A DNA stretch of 40,589 bases, taken from positions 1 through 40,589 of the forward strand of contig JAEWVQ010000030.1 in NCBI GenBank assembly GCA_023459095.1, given 5' to 3'. A program made the position numbers and the translations under genes. The notes under the pieces were generated by a model. That model did not search any database, was not told where the DNA came from, and saw only the letters and a list, made by a program, of their open reading frames with translations. The DNA is from Pseudomonadota bacterium. GTDB lineage: Bacteria; Pseudomonadota; Gammaproteobacteria; Burkholderiales; Rhodocyclaceae. Shown piece after piece: positions 6,390 through 14,845 of this stretch. Every line of letters begins with the position of its first letter. The stretch's first letter is position 1.

Positions 6390-8939
6390 TCAGGCCTTCA
6401 TCACCTTCACGGCGCACTTCTTGAAGTCGGTTTCCTTCGAGATCGGGCAGGTCGCATCCAGCGTGAGCTTGTTGATGAGCCGGCCCTCGTCGAAGAAGGG
6501 CACGAAGATCAGCCCCTTGGGCGGCTTGTTGCGGCCGCGCGTCTCCAGCCGGACGACCACTTCTCCGCGCCGCGACACCAGCTTCACCGCCATGCCGCGC
6601 TGCAGGCCGCGCTGGGTGGCGTCGTCCGGATGCATGAAGACCTGGGCCTCGGGTACCGAACGGTGCAGCTCCGGCACCCGGCGCGTCATCGAGCCGGTGT
6701 GCCAGTGCTCGAGCACGCGGCCGGTGCACAGCCACATGTCGAATTCCTTGTCCGGCATCTCGGGCGGGTCCTGGTAGGGCAGCGCGAACACCACCGCCTT
6801 GCCGTCCTTGTGGCCGTAGAACTTCACCCCCTCGCCCTGCTTCACGTACGGGTCGTAGCCCTCGCGGAAGCGCCACAGCGTCTCCTTGCCTTCCACCACC
6901 GGCCAGCGCAGGCCGCGCGCCTTGTGATAGACGTCGAAGTCGGCGAGGTCGTGGCCGTGATCGCGGCCGAAGCGGGCGTACTCCTCGAACAGGCCTTTCT
7001 GCAGGTAATAGCCGAGCTCCTTCGACTCGTCGTTCATGTAGCCGGCCCAGGCGTGGGCGTTGGCCTTATCGACATCGGCGAGCGGGAAGCGGTTGACCTG
7101 ACCGTTGGCGAAGAGCACGTCGTACAGGGTCTTGCCCTTGTATTCCGGCTTCTTGGCGATGAGCTCGGCGGGCCACATCTCCTCGACCTTGAAGCGCTTG
7201 GAGAACTCGATGTACTGCCACAGGTCACTCTTGGCCTCGCCCGGGGCCTTGACCTGCTGGCGCCAGAACTGGGTGCGGCGCTCGGCGTTGCCGAACGCAC
7301 CCTCCTTCTCGGTCCACATCGCCGACGGCAAGATGAGGTCGGCGGACAGCGCCGACACCGTCGGATAGACGTCGGAGACCACGACGAAGGCTTCCGGATT
7401 GCGCCAGCCCGGATAGATTTCGTCGTTGATGTTGGGGCCGGCCTGCATGTTGTTGGTGGTGCTGGTCCAGTAGCACTTGAGCTTGCCGTCCTTCAGCGCG
7501 CGGCTCTGCGCCACCGCGTGCAGGCCGATCTTGGCCGGGATGGTGCCCTCGGGCAGCTTCCAGATCTCCTCGGCGATGGCGCGGTGCATGGGGTTGGCGA
7601 CCACCATGTCGGCGGGCAGGCGGTGGGCGAAGGTGCCGACCTCGCGCGCGGTGCCGCAGGCCGAGGGCTGGCCGGTGAGCGAGAACGGGCTGTTGCCGGG
7701 CTCGCTGATCTTGCCCACCAGCAGGTGGACGTTGTAGATCATGTTGTTCACCCAGGTGCCGCGGGTGTGCTGGTTGAAGCCCATGGTCCAAAACGAGGTG
7801 ACCTTGCGGTTCGGATCCGCATAGATCTCGGCCAGACGCTTGAGGTTGTCCTCGGGCACGCCGGACAGCTTGGAGACCTTCTCCAGGGTGTATTCCGACA
7901 CGAACTTGGCGAACTCGTCGAAGCTGATGTCGCGGGCCGCATTGGCGTCGCCCTTGGGCTTGCCGTCGGCGCCCGGATAGCCGTTGGCGGTGGCCTTGGC
8001 TTCGAGCGGGTGGTTGGGGCGCAGGCCGAAACCGATGTCGGTCTCGCCGGCCTTGAACTTCACGTTCGCATTGACGAAGGCGGTGTTGACCCGCTTGGTC
8101 TGGATGATGTGGTTGCAGATGTAGTTGAGGATCGCCAGATCGGTCTGCGGCGCGAAGATCATCGGGTTGTCGGCGAGCTCGTAGGAGCGGTGCTCGAAGG
8201 TCGACAACACATGCACCTCGCAGCCTTCCTTCGACAGCCGGCGGTCGGTGATCCGCGTCCACAGGATGGGGTGCATCTCCGCCATGTTCGAGCCCCACAG
8301 CACGAAGGCGTCGGCGTTCTCGATGTCGTCGTAGCAGCCCATCGGCTCGTCGATGCCGAAGGTGCGCATGAAGCCGGTCACTGCCGAAGCCATGCAGTGG
8401 CGGGCGTTGGGGTCGATGTTGTTGGTGCGGAAGCCGGCCTTGAACAGCTTGGCCGCGGCATAGCCTTCCCAGATCGTCCATTGGCCGGAGCCGAACATGC
8501 ACACCGCGTCGGCGCCGTGCTGCTTCATCGCCGTCTTCCACTTCTCGGCCATGATGTCGAAGGCCTGGTCCCACGAGATCGGCGTGAACTCGCCGTTCTT
8601 GTCGTACTTGCCGTTCTTCATGCGCAGCAGCGGCTTGGTCAGGCGATCCTCGCCGTACATGATCTTGGACAGGAAATAGCCCTTGATGCAGTTCAGGCCG
8701 CGATTGACCGGCGCGTCGGGGTCGCCCTGCGTGGCGACGATGCGGCCATTCTGCACCCCCACCAGCACCGAGCAGCCGACGCCACAGAAGCGGCAGGCCG
8801 CCTTGTCCCAGCGCACCTTGGTGCCGTTGGCCGCGGCGGGCTGCGCCTGCGCCACCACCGGAATGCCGCCGATGCCGGCGGTTGCCGCCGCTGCGGCGAC
8901 CGCATTGGCCTTGATGAATTCGCGTCGGTCCATGCTCAT
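6390..8939 (-). CDS. napA: Periplasmic nitrate reductase catalytic subunit NapA
   Basis: 849 residues, family-typical length. The twin-arginine signal MDRREFIKANAVAAAAA closely resembles that of E. coli NapA. Cys49, Cys52, Cys56 (CRFCGVGC) and Cys84 hold the [4Fe-4S] cluster. Cys182 in ARHCMAS is the expected molybdenum ligand of the bis-MGD cofactor. It reduces nitrate to nitrite in the periplasm. ATG at 8939 is chosen over the internal ATG at 8933 because GGAGG is spaced correctly for it. It starts just after the napD stop. Confidence 0.97.
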   Translation of the reverse strand: MSMDRREFIKANAVAAAAATAGIGGIPVVAQAQPAAANGTKVRWDKAACRFCGVGCSVLVGVQNGRIVATQGDPDAPVNRGLNCIKGYFLSKIMYGEDRLTKPLLRMKNGKYDKNGEFTPISWDQAFDIMAEKWKTAMKQHGADAVCMFGSGQWTIWEGYAAAKLFKAGFRTNNIDPNARHCMASAVTGFMRTFGIDEPMGCYDDIENADAFVLWGSNMAEMHPILWTRITDRRLSKEGCEVHVLSTFEHRSYELADNPMIFAPQTDLAILNYICNHIIQTKRVNTAFVNANVKFKAGETDIGFGLRPNHPLEAKATANGYPGADGKPKGDANAARDISFDEFAKFVSEYTLEKVSKLSGVPEDNLKRLAEIYADPNRKVTSFWTMGFNQHTRGTWVNNMIYNVHLLVGKISEPGNSPFSLTGQPSACGTAREVGTFAHRLPADMVVANPMHRAIAEEIWKLPEGTIPAKIGLHAVAQSRALKDGKLKCYWTSTTNNMQAGPNINDEIYPGWRNPEAFVVVSDVYPTVSALSADLILPSAMWTEKEGAFGNAERRTQFWRQQVKAPGEAKSDLWQYIEFSKRFKVEEMWPAELIAKKPEYKGKTLYDVLFANGQVNRFPLADVDKANAHAWAGYMNDESKELGYYLQKGLFEEYARFGRDHGHDLADFDVYHKARGLRWPVVEGKETLWRFREGYDPYVKQGEGVKFYGHKDGKAVVFALPYQDPPEMPDKEFDMWLCTGRVLEHWHTGSMTRRVPELHRSVPEAQVFMHPDDATQRGLQRGMAVKLVSRRGEVVVRLETRGRNKPPKGLIFVPFFDEGRLINKLTLDATCPISKETDFKKCAVKVMKA

Positions 8940-8940
8940 C

Positions 8941-9201
8941 TCACGCCTCCAGTTCCAGTATTTCCTGACCTTCGTCGGTGTATTCGTAGGCGAGCGTGGC
9001 ACCGAGCACGTGCTCGGCCAGGCTCACCGCCAGTATCGAATCGGTGATCGAGTAGCCCTCGCCATCCTCCACGGTGACGACCAGGCGGCCGTTCTCGGTC
9101 GACTCGCCATGCAGCTCCACGCCCGGGATCTCGCCCAGGATCTCGTGCAGCGCGGGAAAGTGCTCGGGCTTGGCCCGCACCACCAGACTTGCGATCCTCA
9201 T
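8941..9201 (-). CDS. napD: NapA maturation chaperone NapD
   Basis: 86 residues with the NapD start MRIASLVVRAKPEH and the ferredoxin-like fold pattern IPGVELHGE. NapD binds the NapA twin-arginine signal and delays export until the cofactor is inserted. The ATG overlaps the napF stop by four bases, which places the start at 9201 rather than at the upstream in-frame Met. It directly precedes napA. Confidence 0.94.
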   Translation of the reverse strand: MRIASLVVRAKPEHFPALHEILGEIPGVELHGESTENGRLVVTVEDGEGYSITDSILAVSLAEHVLGATLAYEYTDEGQEILELEA

Positions 9202-9719
9202 CCATTCACCTCCATCGCTACCGTCGTTTCCGTTTCCAGCGTGATCGCCCGCACCGGGCAGGGTGCGAAACAGGCGCCGCAACCGGTGCAGCGCGCAGCG
9301 TCGAGCTCGGCGATCGCCACCCCGCCCAAGCGGGGCCGAAAGCGGATCGCGCGCTCGCCGCAGACCTCACCGCACACCCGGCACTCCACCCCACGCGCCG
9401 CCAGGCAGGCCTCGCCGATGCGCGCGCCGAGCGTCCACGGCGCGGTCTCCGCGGTGGCGCGCCGCAGCGCCGCAGGCGTGCACCGCGTCACGCACTCGGC
9501 GCAGAACGTGCATTCGCCATGGGTGAAATCGACCGCCGGAAAACCGCCGTCGGCCCGCACCAGGACGCGCGTCGGACAGGCCTCGATGCAGGCATCGCAG
9601 CGCGTGCACACGGCAAGAAAGGCGGCTTCGTCGAGCGCCCAGGGCGGGCGCGGTGCGGCAGCGACGGCACGTAGATGGCCGCGCAGGAAGCCCCGGCGCA
9701 GCCTGGAGACGGATTCCAC
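9198..9719 (-). CDS. napF: Ferredoxin-type protein NapF
   Basis: 173 residues, cytoplasmic, no signal peptide. Cysteine motifs CTRCDACIEACP, CTFCAECVTRC and CTGCGACFAPCP mark three [4Fe-4S] sites. An additional CRVCGEVC pattern sits between the second and third. NapF is thought to act in maturation of NapA in the cytoplasm. It is the first gene of napFDAGHBC and is preceded by an FNR-type box. Confidence 0.92.
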   Translation of the reverse strand: MESVSRLRRGFLRGHLRAVAAAPRPPWALDEAAFLAVCTRCDACIEACPTRVLVRADGGFPAVDFTHGECTFCAECVTRCTPAALRRATAETAPWTLGARIGEACLAARGVECRVCGEVCGERAIRFRPRLGGVAIAELDAARCTGCGACFAPCPVRAITLETETTVAMEVNG

Positions 9720-9776
9720 GGCGATTCCCGTTGTTTCGGCTGACGCTATTGGATGCCTGCGCCCCCATCAGGGTCA

Positions 9777-9790
9777 TTGACCGGCATCAA
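9777..9790 (-). promoter_or_regulatory. FNR/Dnr-type box upstream of napF
   Basis: TTGACCGGCATCAA matches the FNR consensus TTGAT-N4-ATCAA at nine of ten defined bases. Its centre is 9783.5. A CAATAG -10-like hexamer lies at 9751-9746 on the minus strand, giving a start of transcription near 9742 and placing the box near -41.5, the class II activator position. The napF ATG is then about 23 bases downstream. The rest of the 9720-9875 gap holds a small GGCGC/GCGCC hairpin at 9851-9863 after narL. No NarL heptamer was found here. Confidence 0.75.
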
Positions 9791-9875
9791 GACGCGAACC
9801 GCTCTCAACACCCCGCCGGCAGCGACAGACCACCGGATCGCCGGAGACGGGGCGCGAAGCGCCTGGAACGGGCGC

Positions 9876-10526
9876 TCAGCTGCCCTGGCGCAGGTGCTCC
9901 ACCGCCCACACCGCGGCCTCGACCCGCGAGCGCAGGCCAAGCTTGCGCAGGATGTGCTTGACGTGCACCTTGACCGTGCCCTCGGCGATGTCGAGCTCGC
10001 GGCCGATGAGCTTGTTCGACAGACCGCCGGCGATATGCTCCAGGATGCGTCCTTCCTGCTCGGTGAGCCCGGCCGCGGCCGGAGTCGCCGGCCGGGCCTC
10101 GGCGCGCAGCGCCGCCGCCATCAGATGGGTGAGCTGCTCGGAGATCGCGATGCGCCCGGCCGCCGCCTCCTGCAGCGCGGCGAGCATCGCCTCCGGCTCC
10201 ATGTCCTTGAGCAGATAGCCGTCGGCGCCGGCGCGCAGCGCGGCGACCAGATCGTCGGCATGATCGGACACGGTGATCATCACCACGCGGGTGTCGAGCT
10301 GGTCGGCGCGCACCCCGCGCAACACCTCGATGCCGTTCATGTCCTTCATGTTGAGGTCGAGCAGCAGCAGGTCCGGGCGCAGGCTGCGCGCCAACGCCAG
10401 GCCCTCGACACCGCCAGCGGCCTCGCCGGCGAGGCGGAAGCCGGGGAGGGTCTGCAGCAGTTGGGCCATGCCCTTGCGGAACAACGGATGGTCATCGACG
10501 ATCAGCACGCTTTGCGTCTCGCTCAC
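9876..10526 (-). CDS. narL: Nitrate/nitrite response regulator NarL
   Basis: 216 residues. The receiver domain has acidic residues DD at 11-12 and the phospho-acceptor Asp57 in LLLDLNMKDMNG. The C-terminal LuxR-type helix-turn-helix (about residues 150-210) contains GTVKVHVKHILRKL and SRVEAAVWAVE, nearly the E. coli NarL recognition region, so it should bind the same TACYYMT heptamers. The start codon is GTG at 10526, four bases after the narX stop, with a GGGAGGG site upstream. It forms a two-component pair with NarX and is followed by the nap operon on the same strand. Confidence 0.93.
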   Translation of the reverse strand: MSETQSVLIVDDHPLFRKGMAQLLQTLPGFRLAGEAAGGVEGLALARSLRPDLLLLDLNMKDMNGIEVLRGVRADQLDTRVVMITVSDHADDLVAALRAGADGYLLKDMEPEAMLAALQEAAAGRIAISEQLTHLMAAALRAEARPATPAAAGLTEQEGRILEHIAGGLSNKLIGRELDIAEGTVKVHVKHILRKLGLRSRVEAAVWAVEHLRQGS

Positions 10527-10530
10527 CGCC

Positions 10531-12429
10531 CTACCCTCCCGCCGCGGTACGCGGCGATGCCACCGGAAAGCGCAGCACGACCCGCGTGCCGCCCCCCGAC
10601 CGCGGGCCGAGCACGATGCTGCCGCCCAGGCTGCGCGCGCGCTCGCGCATGATGACGAGGCCGTGATGGTGGAGGCCGTCGTCGAGCGGCGTGCCGATGC
10701 CGACCCCGTCGTCGTCGATCACCACGCTCACCTCTCCCTCGCGCTCGGCGCTGACCTCGACCCGCGCCTTGCCGGCGCGGGCGTGGCGCACCATGTTCGA
10801 CAGGGCTTCGCGGACGATGTGCAGCACATGGATCTCCTGATTGGGGGTCAGCCGGCAATCCGCCAGCCGGGCATCGAGGGCGATGCGCACGCCGCCGCGG
10901 TCGGCATACTCCTCGACCGCGGCGCGCAGCAAGGTGGGCAGATCGCCGCTCATCTTCAGGCGGAACGATACCAGCAGCTCGCGCAGCTGGCGGTAGGCGT
11001 CGCTGATCCCGGCGCGCAGGTCGGCAAGAATGGCGGCGGCCTGCGCCGCGCGCGCGGGGTCGCCGAGCACCGGCTGCAGCAGGCTGGCCTGGATCTTCAT
11101 GTACGACAGCGCCTGCGCCAGCGAATCGTGCAGCTCGCGCGCGATCACCGAACGCTCCTCCTGCAGCGCGAGCAGGCGCTCCTGCTCACTGCGGCGGGCG
11201 CTGCCCAGCGCCATGCCGATATGGCGCGACAAGGCCTCCACCAACTGCTGCTGCCAGTCCGCCAGACGGGCCCCCGGCGGCAGCGCCAGGCGCAGCATGC
11301 CGTAATGGTGTTCGCTGTCGCGCAGTGGCACCTGCAACAGGTTGCCGCCGTCTTGTCCGTGCCCACTCCAGTGCGGGCCGCCGCGCTCGCGGCACAGCGC
11401 GCACGCGCGCTCCGCCCCGCCACCGCCGGCCGCGCGGTCGGCGCACGGCCCCAGCGTGGTCGCGATCACCGCTGCCGGGCCGTCGTGGCGCGGCTCGATG
11501 CAGGCCAGGCTGCCGCTGAAGCCGGCGACCTGCTCGATGTCGCGCAACGTGGCATCGTAGGCCGCGGCCGAGTCGGGGGCGTGGTACAGACGCGCGATCG
11601 CGTGATACAGCACTTCGAGCGCGCGGTTGCTGCGCTGCAACTCTGCGGTCTTGGCCTCGACGCGCAGTTCGAGATCGCGGTAGAGCTTGGACAGCTCGCC
11701 CGCCATCAGATTGAACGCCGCCCCCACCCGGCCCAGCTCGTCGCGTCCGGTATGCGGTGCGCGCGCCGCGAAATCGCCGCGCGCGATGCGGGTGGCACAA
11801 TCGACCAGTTCGCCGAGCGGGCGCAGCAGGCGGCGGCGCAGCAGCAGCAGCGCGGCGGCGACGACGAGCACGGTGAGGACGATCGCCACCGCGAGCGTGC
11901 GGCGCAGCTCCTCGATGCGGCGCTCGGTGTCGTGCTCGAGCACGGCGACCAAGGTGTTGAGCTGGGCGACGAAGGCATCGATCTCGCCCAGCAGGTGCTC
12001 GACGCGGGTCCCCGGGGGCGGCGGCCCGTCGCCCCCGGTGGCGAGGATCTGCGGCTTGAGGCCGAGGCGCCAGGTGGCCTCCACCCCGCGATAGGTGGCG
12101 GCGAACACGCCGTCGGGCTCGCGACCGAGGATCTGCAGCAGGGCCGGATGCACGAGGCTGGACTCGAACTGGCTCACCGCGTCGCGCACGCGCGCGCTGC
12201 CATCCCTGCCCGCCGGCGCATCCACCGCGACCAGGCTGGCGGCACGGTGCACCAGCCGGCGCAGACTGCCGGCGACGTTGATCGCGCTCGCACTGCCCTG
12301 CACGGTTTCCGCCACCACCACCGAGGCGCTCATTCCGGCCAGGCCGATCGCGGTGACCGCGAGCATCGCGCAACCGACCAGCAGCAGGATGGAGCGGCGC
12401 GCGAGGACATCGATCAGAGCTGAGCGCAT
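10531..12429 (-). CDS. narX: Nitrate/nitrite sensor histidine kinase NarX
   Basis: 632 residues. Helix 1 (about residues 12-35) leads into a periplasmic domain whose start, INVAGSLRRLVHRAASLV, resembles the NarX P-box that binds nitrate. A second transmembrane helix (about 145-170, AVAIVLTVLVVAAALLLL) is followed by HAMP, a central region with a Cys cluster (CALC), a HisKA_3 dimerisation box with the phospho-His in RELHDSLAQALSYMK (near residue 430), and an HATPase domain. ATG at 12429 is preceded by GGAGAAGG; the longer frame adds an Arg-rich 28-residue extension that I reject. It phosphorylates NarL in response to nitrate. Confidence 0.92.
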   Translation of the reverse strand: MRSALIDVLARRSILLLVGCAMLAVTAIGLAGMSASVVVAETVQGSASAINVAGSLRRLVHRAASLVAVDAPAGRDGSARVRDAVSQFESSLVHPALLQILGREPDGVFAATYRGVEATWRLGLKPQILATGGDGPPPPGTRVEHLLGEIDAFVAQLNTLVAVLEHDTERRIEELRRTLAVAIVLTVLVVAAALLLLRRRLLRPLGELVDCATRIARGDFAARAPHTGRDELGRVGAAFNLMAGELSKLYRDLELRVEAKTAELQRSNRALEVLYHAIARLYHAPDSAAAYDATLRDIEQVAGFSGSLACIEPRHDGPAAVIATTLGPCADRAAGGGGAERACALCRERGGPHWSGHGQDGGNLLQVPLRDSEHHYGMLRLALPPGARLADWQQQLVEALSRHIGMALGSARRSEQERLLALQEERSVIARELHDSLAQALSYMKIQASLLQPVLGDPARAAQAAAILADLRAGISDAYRQLRELLVSFRLKMSGDLPTLLRAAVEEYADRGGVRIALDARLADCRLTPNQEIHVLHIVREALSNMVRHARAGKARVEVSAEREGEVSVVIDDDGVGIGTPLDDGLHHHGLVIMRERARSLGGSIVLGPRSGGGTRVVLRFPVASPRTAAGG

Positions 12430-12553
12430 GAACCTTCTCCGTACTCGTCGGCGCCGCCCGCGAGGACATACCCCCAATGCCCCGGAATGCCCTTCGCAGG
12501 CCCGCTCCGACAAAAAATTTTCATATGGAACATCACGCTAGGAAAAACCCCGA

Positions 12554-12569
12554 TACCTCCAAAGAGGTA
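12554..12569. promoter_or_regulatory. NarL 7-2-7 binding site between narX and the dnr-like gene
   Basis: TACCTCC, then AA, then AGAGGTA form an inverted heptamer pair with a 2-bp spacer, the arrangement bound by NarL. The right half (TACCTCT on the minus strand) is a perfect TACYYMT heptamer; the left half differs only at its last base. The site is about 119 bp from the dnr-like start and 125 bp from narX. It could serve either gene; the position (about -84 from the promoter I propose for the dnr-like gene) is typical for NarL activation. Confidence 0.7.
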
Positions 12570-12610
12570 TGCACGGGTACCCACCGGCGGCGCGCCGGGG
12601 TCGGCCCTGA

Positions 12611-12639
12611 TTCTCCATCGCGCGGATGCGAACTAGACT
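12611..12639 (+). promoter_or_regulatory. Candidate promoter of the Crp/Fnr gene
   Basis: TTCTCC at 12611-12616 and TAGACT at 12634-12639 are separated by 17 bp. The -35 is weak, consistent with an activator-dependent promoter. Predicted transcription start near 12646, about 42 bases upstream of the ATG. No good FNR box was found in this gap. Confidence 0.4.
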
Positions 12640-12687
12640 GCTTCCATGCTCCTCGCCGCCCTTCCCGTTCCACCGCCGGAGACGCCC

Positions 12688-13380
12688 ATGAGCACTGCCT
12701 TGCCCTCGCCGCTTCTCGAGACCCTGGCCGGCATCACGCCCTTCGACCTCCTCGACCGCGACCGCCTCGAAGCCCTGATCGGCAGCGGCCGCCTGCTGCG
12801 CGTGGCACGCGGCGCAGTGCCGATCCGCCACGAAGATGCCACCGAAGGCATGTGGGTCGTGCTCGAAGGCGAGGTCAAGCGCGTGCTGCTGTCGGCGAGC
12901 GGTGCGGAAAAGATCGTGCACATCGCCTCCGAGGGCGACAGCTTCGGCGAGGAAAGCGCGCTCCTCGGCCGTCCCCAGCAGCTCACCGTACAGGCCACCC
13001 GCGACAGCCTGCTGCTGCTCATCCGCAGCGCCCAGCTGCAGCAGGCGATGCACGCCTGTCCGGCGTTCGCCCTCGCCCTCACCACCCGTTTGTCGGCGGC
13101 CCTCTACAGCCTGATCGAAGACCTGCAGCTGTGCGTGCAGCGCACCAGCACGCAGCGCGTCGCGCACTACTTGTCCAGCCTCGCGCCGGCCCATGCCGAA
13201 CACTGCGAGATCCGCCTGGAAACCGACAAGCAGACGATCGCCGCGCAGCTCAACCTGAGCCCCGAAACCTTGTCGCGGGTGCTGTCGCGCTTTGCCCGCG
13301 ACGGCATGATCCGCCCTCACGGTCGGCGCGGTCTGGTGCTCGACAAGCTGAGCCTGCTGCGCACCTGCGCCGCGGGCTAG
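12688..13380 (+). CDS. Crp/Fnr-family regulator, Dnr-like
   Basis: 230 residues from ATG at 12688, which has GGAGA upstream; an earlier in-frame ATG at 12646 would add 14 residues and lacks a site. An N-terminal cyclic-nucleotide-type beta barrel (about 20-130) precedes a dimerisation helix and an HTH. There is no N-terminal cysteine cluster, so it is not an oxygen-labile Fe-S FNR; this is the Dnr/NnrR-like layout that senses NO. The recognition helix SPETLSRVLSRF keeps the Glu, Ser and Arg of the FNR motif ETxSR, so an FNR-type box such as the one at napF is a plausible target. Its stop codon overlaps that of the convergent gene within the palindrome CTAG. Confidence 0.82.
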   Translation: MSTALPSPLLETLAGITPFDLLDRDRLEALIGSGRLLRVARGAVPIRHEDATEGMWVVLEGEVKRVLLSASGAEKIVHIASEGDSFGEESALLGRPQQLTVQATRDSLLLLIRSAQLQQAMHACPAFALALTTRLSAALYSLIEDLQLCVQRTSTQRVAHYLSSLAPAHAEHCEIRLETDKQTIAAQLNLSPETLSRVLSRFARDGMIRPHGRRGLVLDKLSLLRTCAAG

Positions 13381-14828
13381 GCGGCCCCTCCGCCGCCGTG
13401 CTCGTCGAGCGCCACCACGATGGCGAGGTGAGCCGGCGTCGCCAGCCAGCGCGCGAGCAGCCGGCAGATATCCAGATCGAACACGCGCGGCGCACCGACC
13501 GCGAGCGCACGCGCGGCCTCCAGGCTGTCGGCGCTGCCCAGATGGCACCACTGGTCGAAGACGTGGAAAGCCGCCAGCGGCGCATGCGCGCGCCGCTCGA
13601 CGGCGACCGCGGCGCCCGCCCACGGCCAGGGTTTGAGGCGCGTCGCGGCGAGCGCGGCGAGCAGACGCTGGTCGTGCTGTGCCGGGGTTTCGCGCCCGGC
13701 GCAGACCCCGGCGCAACGCTTCGCCGCATGGGCGCTGCAGCCCCCCGTGGTGCCCGGTTCCAGCCCCAGACGGCGGGGACAAAGCTGATACAGCAGGGCG
13801 AGTTCGCGCAGCAGGTTATCGGCCTCCTTGCGCGTGCGGAAGGTGCCGTAGAGCCCGTCCCAGGCGCGCGGATCGGTGCCGGCGATGGCCACGCGCTCGA
13901 AGATCGGCGGCCGCCGCCGGTTGCTCAGGTGGCGCAGCGCGAAGGCCTCGGCGCCGCCCGGCTGCGGGCGGTTGTGCGACGGCCGCCGGTTGCGCACCAG
14001 CTCGGCTTCGAGCAGCTGCGCACCGAGCTCGCCGGCGGTTTCGATCCATTCGACGCGCCGCACCAAGCGGGCGAGTTCGGCATCCTTGCCGTTGCGCGTG
14101 GCGTTGCCCAGATGCTCCATGACGCGGCCGCGCAGGCCGTTGCTGCGGCCGACGAACAGCGGCCGTTCCGCGCGCGCGCCGGGGGGCGCCTCGGGATCGG
14201 CGAACAGCAGGTACACGCCGGGCGCCTCGGGCAGGCCTTCGAGCGCGCCTTCGGGCAGCCCGGGCGGTCGCGCCGGCGCCTTCATCGCCTTGTCGGCGGC
14301 GCGCGCCAGCACCTCGGGGGCGAAGTCGGCAGCGACGCGCTGCGCGAACTGCCACAGCGCCTCGGCGTCGCCCATCGCGCGGTGGCGGGCGTCGCACACC
14401 AGGCCATGACGCTCGATCAGCGCATCCAGGCCGTGGCGGTGATGTTCCGGGTACAGCGCCCGCGACAGCTTCACCGTGCACAGCACCGGCGCGTCGAAGT
14501 CGCGCCCCAGGGCGGCGAAGGCATTCTTGATGAAGGCGTAGTCGAAGCGTGCGTTGTGGGCGACGAAAACGCAGCCGTCGAGACGCGCGGCCACGTCGTC
14601 GGCCAGGTCGGCAAAGCTCGGCGCGCCCGCGACCATGGCGTCGGTGATGCCGATCAGATCCTGGATCATCGGCGGGATCGGCCGCCCTGGATTGACCAGG
14701 CTTTCCCAGCGCTCGACCACCACGCCGTGCGCCACGCGCACGATCGCGATCTCGGTGATGCCGTCGCGCAGCGGATGGGCCCCGGTGGTTTCGAGGTCGA
14801 CGATGGCGAGGCGCGCGGGCAGCGACAT
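13377..14828 (-). CDS. DnaQ-type 3'-5' exonuclease fused to a GIY-YIG/UvrC-like nuclease module
   Basis: 483 residues. Residues 1 to about 170 are a DEDDh exonuclease: the first acidic pair is in IVDLETTG (Asp11, Glu13), with HNARFD and HRAMGDAEA as later motifs. After a linker comes a GIY-YIG domain (GVYLLF ... PLFVGRSNGLRGRV), then a UvrC-like C-terminal region with several cysteines (CSAHAAKRCAGVC). The combination resembles Cho/UvrC nuclease fused to an epsilon-like exonuclease, known as a single gene in several lineages, and implies a role in DNA repair. The loop between the GVY and FVG halves is longer than usual. The start ATG lacks a clear ribosome-binding site, so the first residues are uncertain. 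Confidence 0.85.
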   Translation of the reverse strand: MSLPARLAIVDLETTGAHPLRDGITEIAIVRVAHGVVVERWESLVNPGRPIPPMIQDLIGITDAMVAGAPSFADLADDVAARLDGCVFVAHNARFDYAFIKNAFAALGRDFDAPVLCTVKLSRALYPEHHRHGLDALIERHGLVCDARHRAMGDAEALWQFAQRVAADFAPEVLARAADKAMKAPARPPGLPEGALEGLPEAPGVYLLFADPEAPPGARAERPLFVGRSNGLRGRVMEHLGNATRNGKDAELARLVRRVEWIETAGELGAQLLEAELVRNRRPSHNRPQPGGAEAFALRHLSNRRRPPIFERVAIAGTDPRAWDGLYGTFRTRKEADNLLRELALLYQLCPRRLGLEPGTTGGCSAHAAKRCAGVCAGRETPAQHDQRLLAALAATRLKPWPWAGAAVAVERRAHAPLAAFHVFDQWCHLGSADSLEAARALAVGAPRVFDLDICRLLARWLATPAHLAIVVALDEHGGGGAA

Positions 14829-14845
14829 GCCGGGTGGGGAGCGGC

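Noticed and set aside
6630..9047. 805-residue plus-strand open frame
   Set aside because: It is the antisense shadow of napA; napA has signal peptide, cofactor cysteines and family length, and the plus frame has His/Val-rich composition without motifs.
9851..9863. GGCGC/GCGCC hairpin as narL terminator
   Set aside because: Only five base pairs with no T-tract; it could arise by chance in GC-rich DNA.
12646..12687. Upstream ATG extending the Crp/Fnr protein by 14 residues
   Set aside because: The extension is Pro/Leu-rich and has no ribosome-binding site, while the ATG at 12688 has GGAGA at good spacing.
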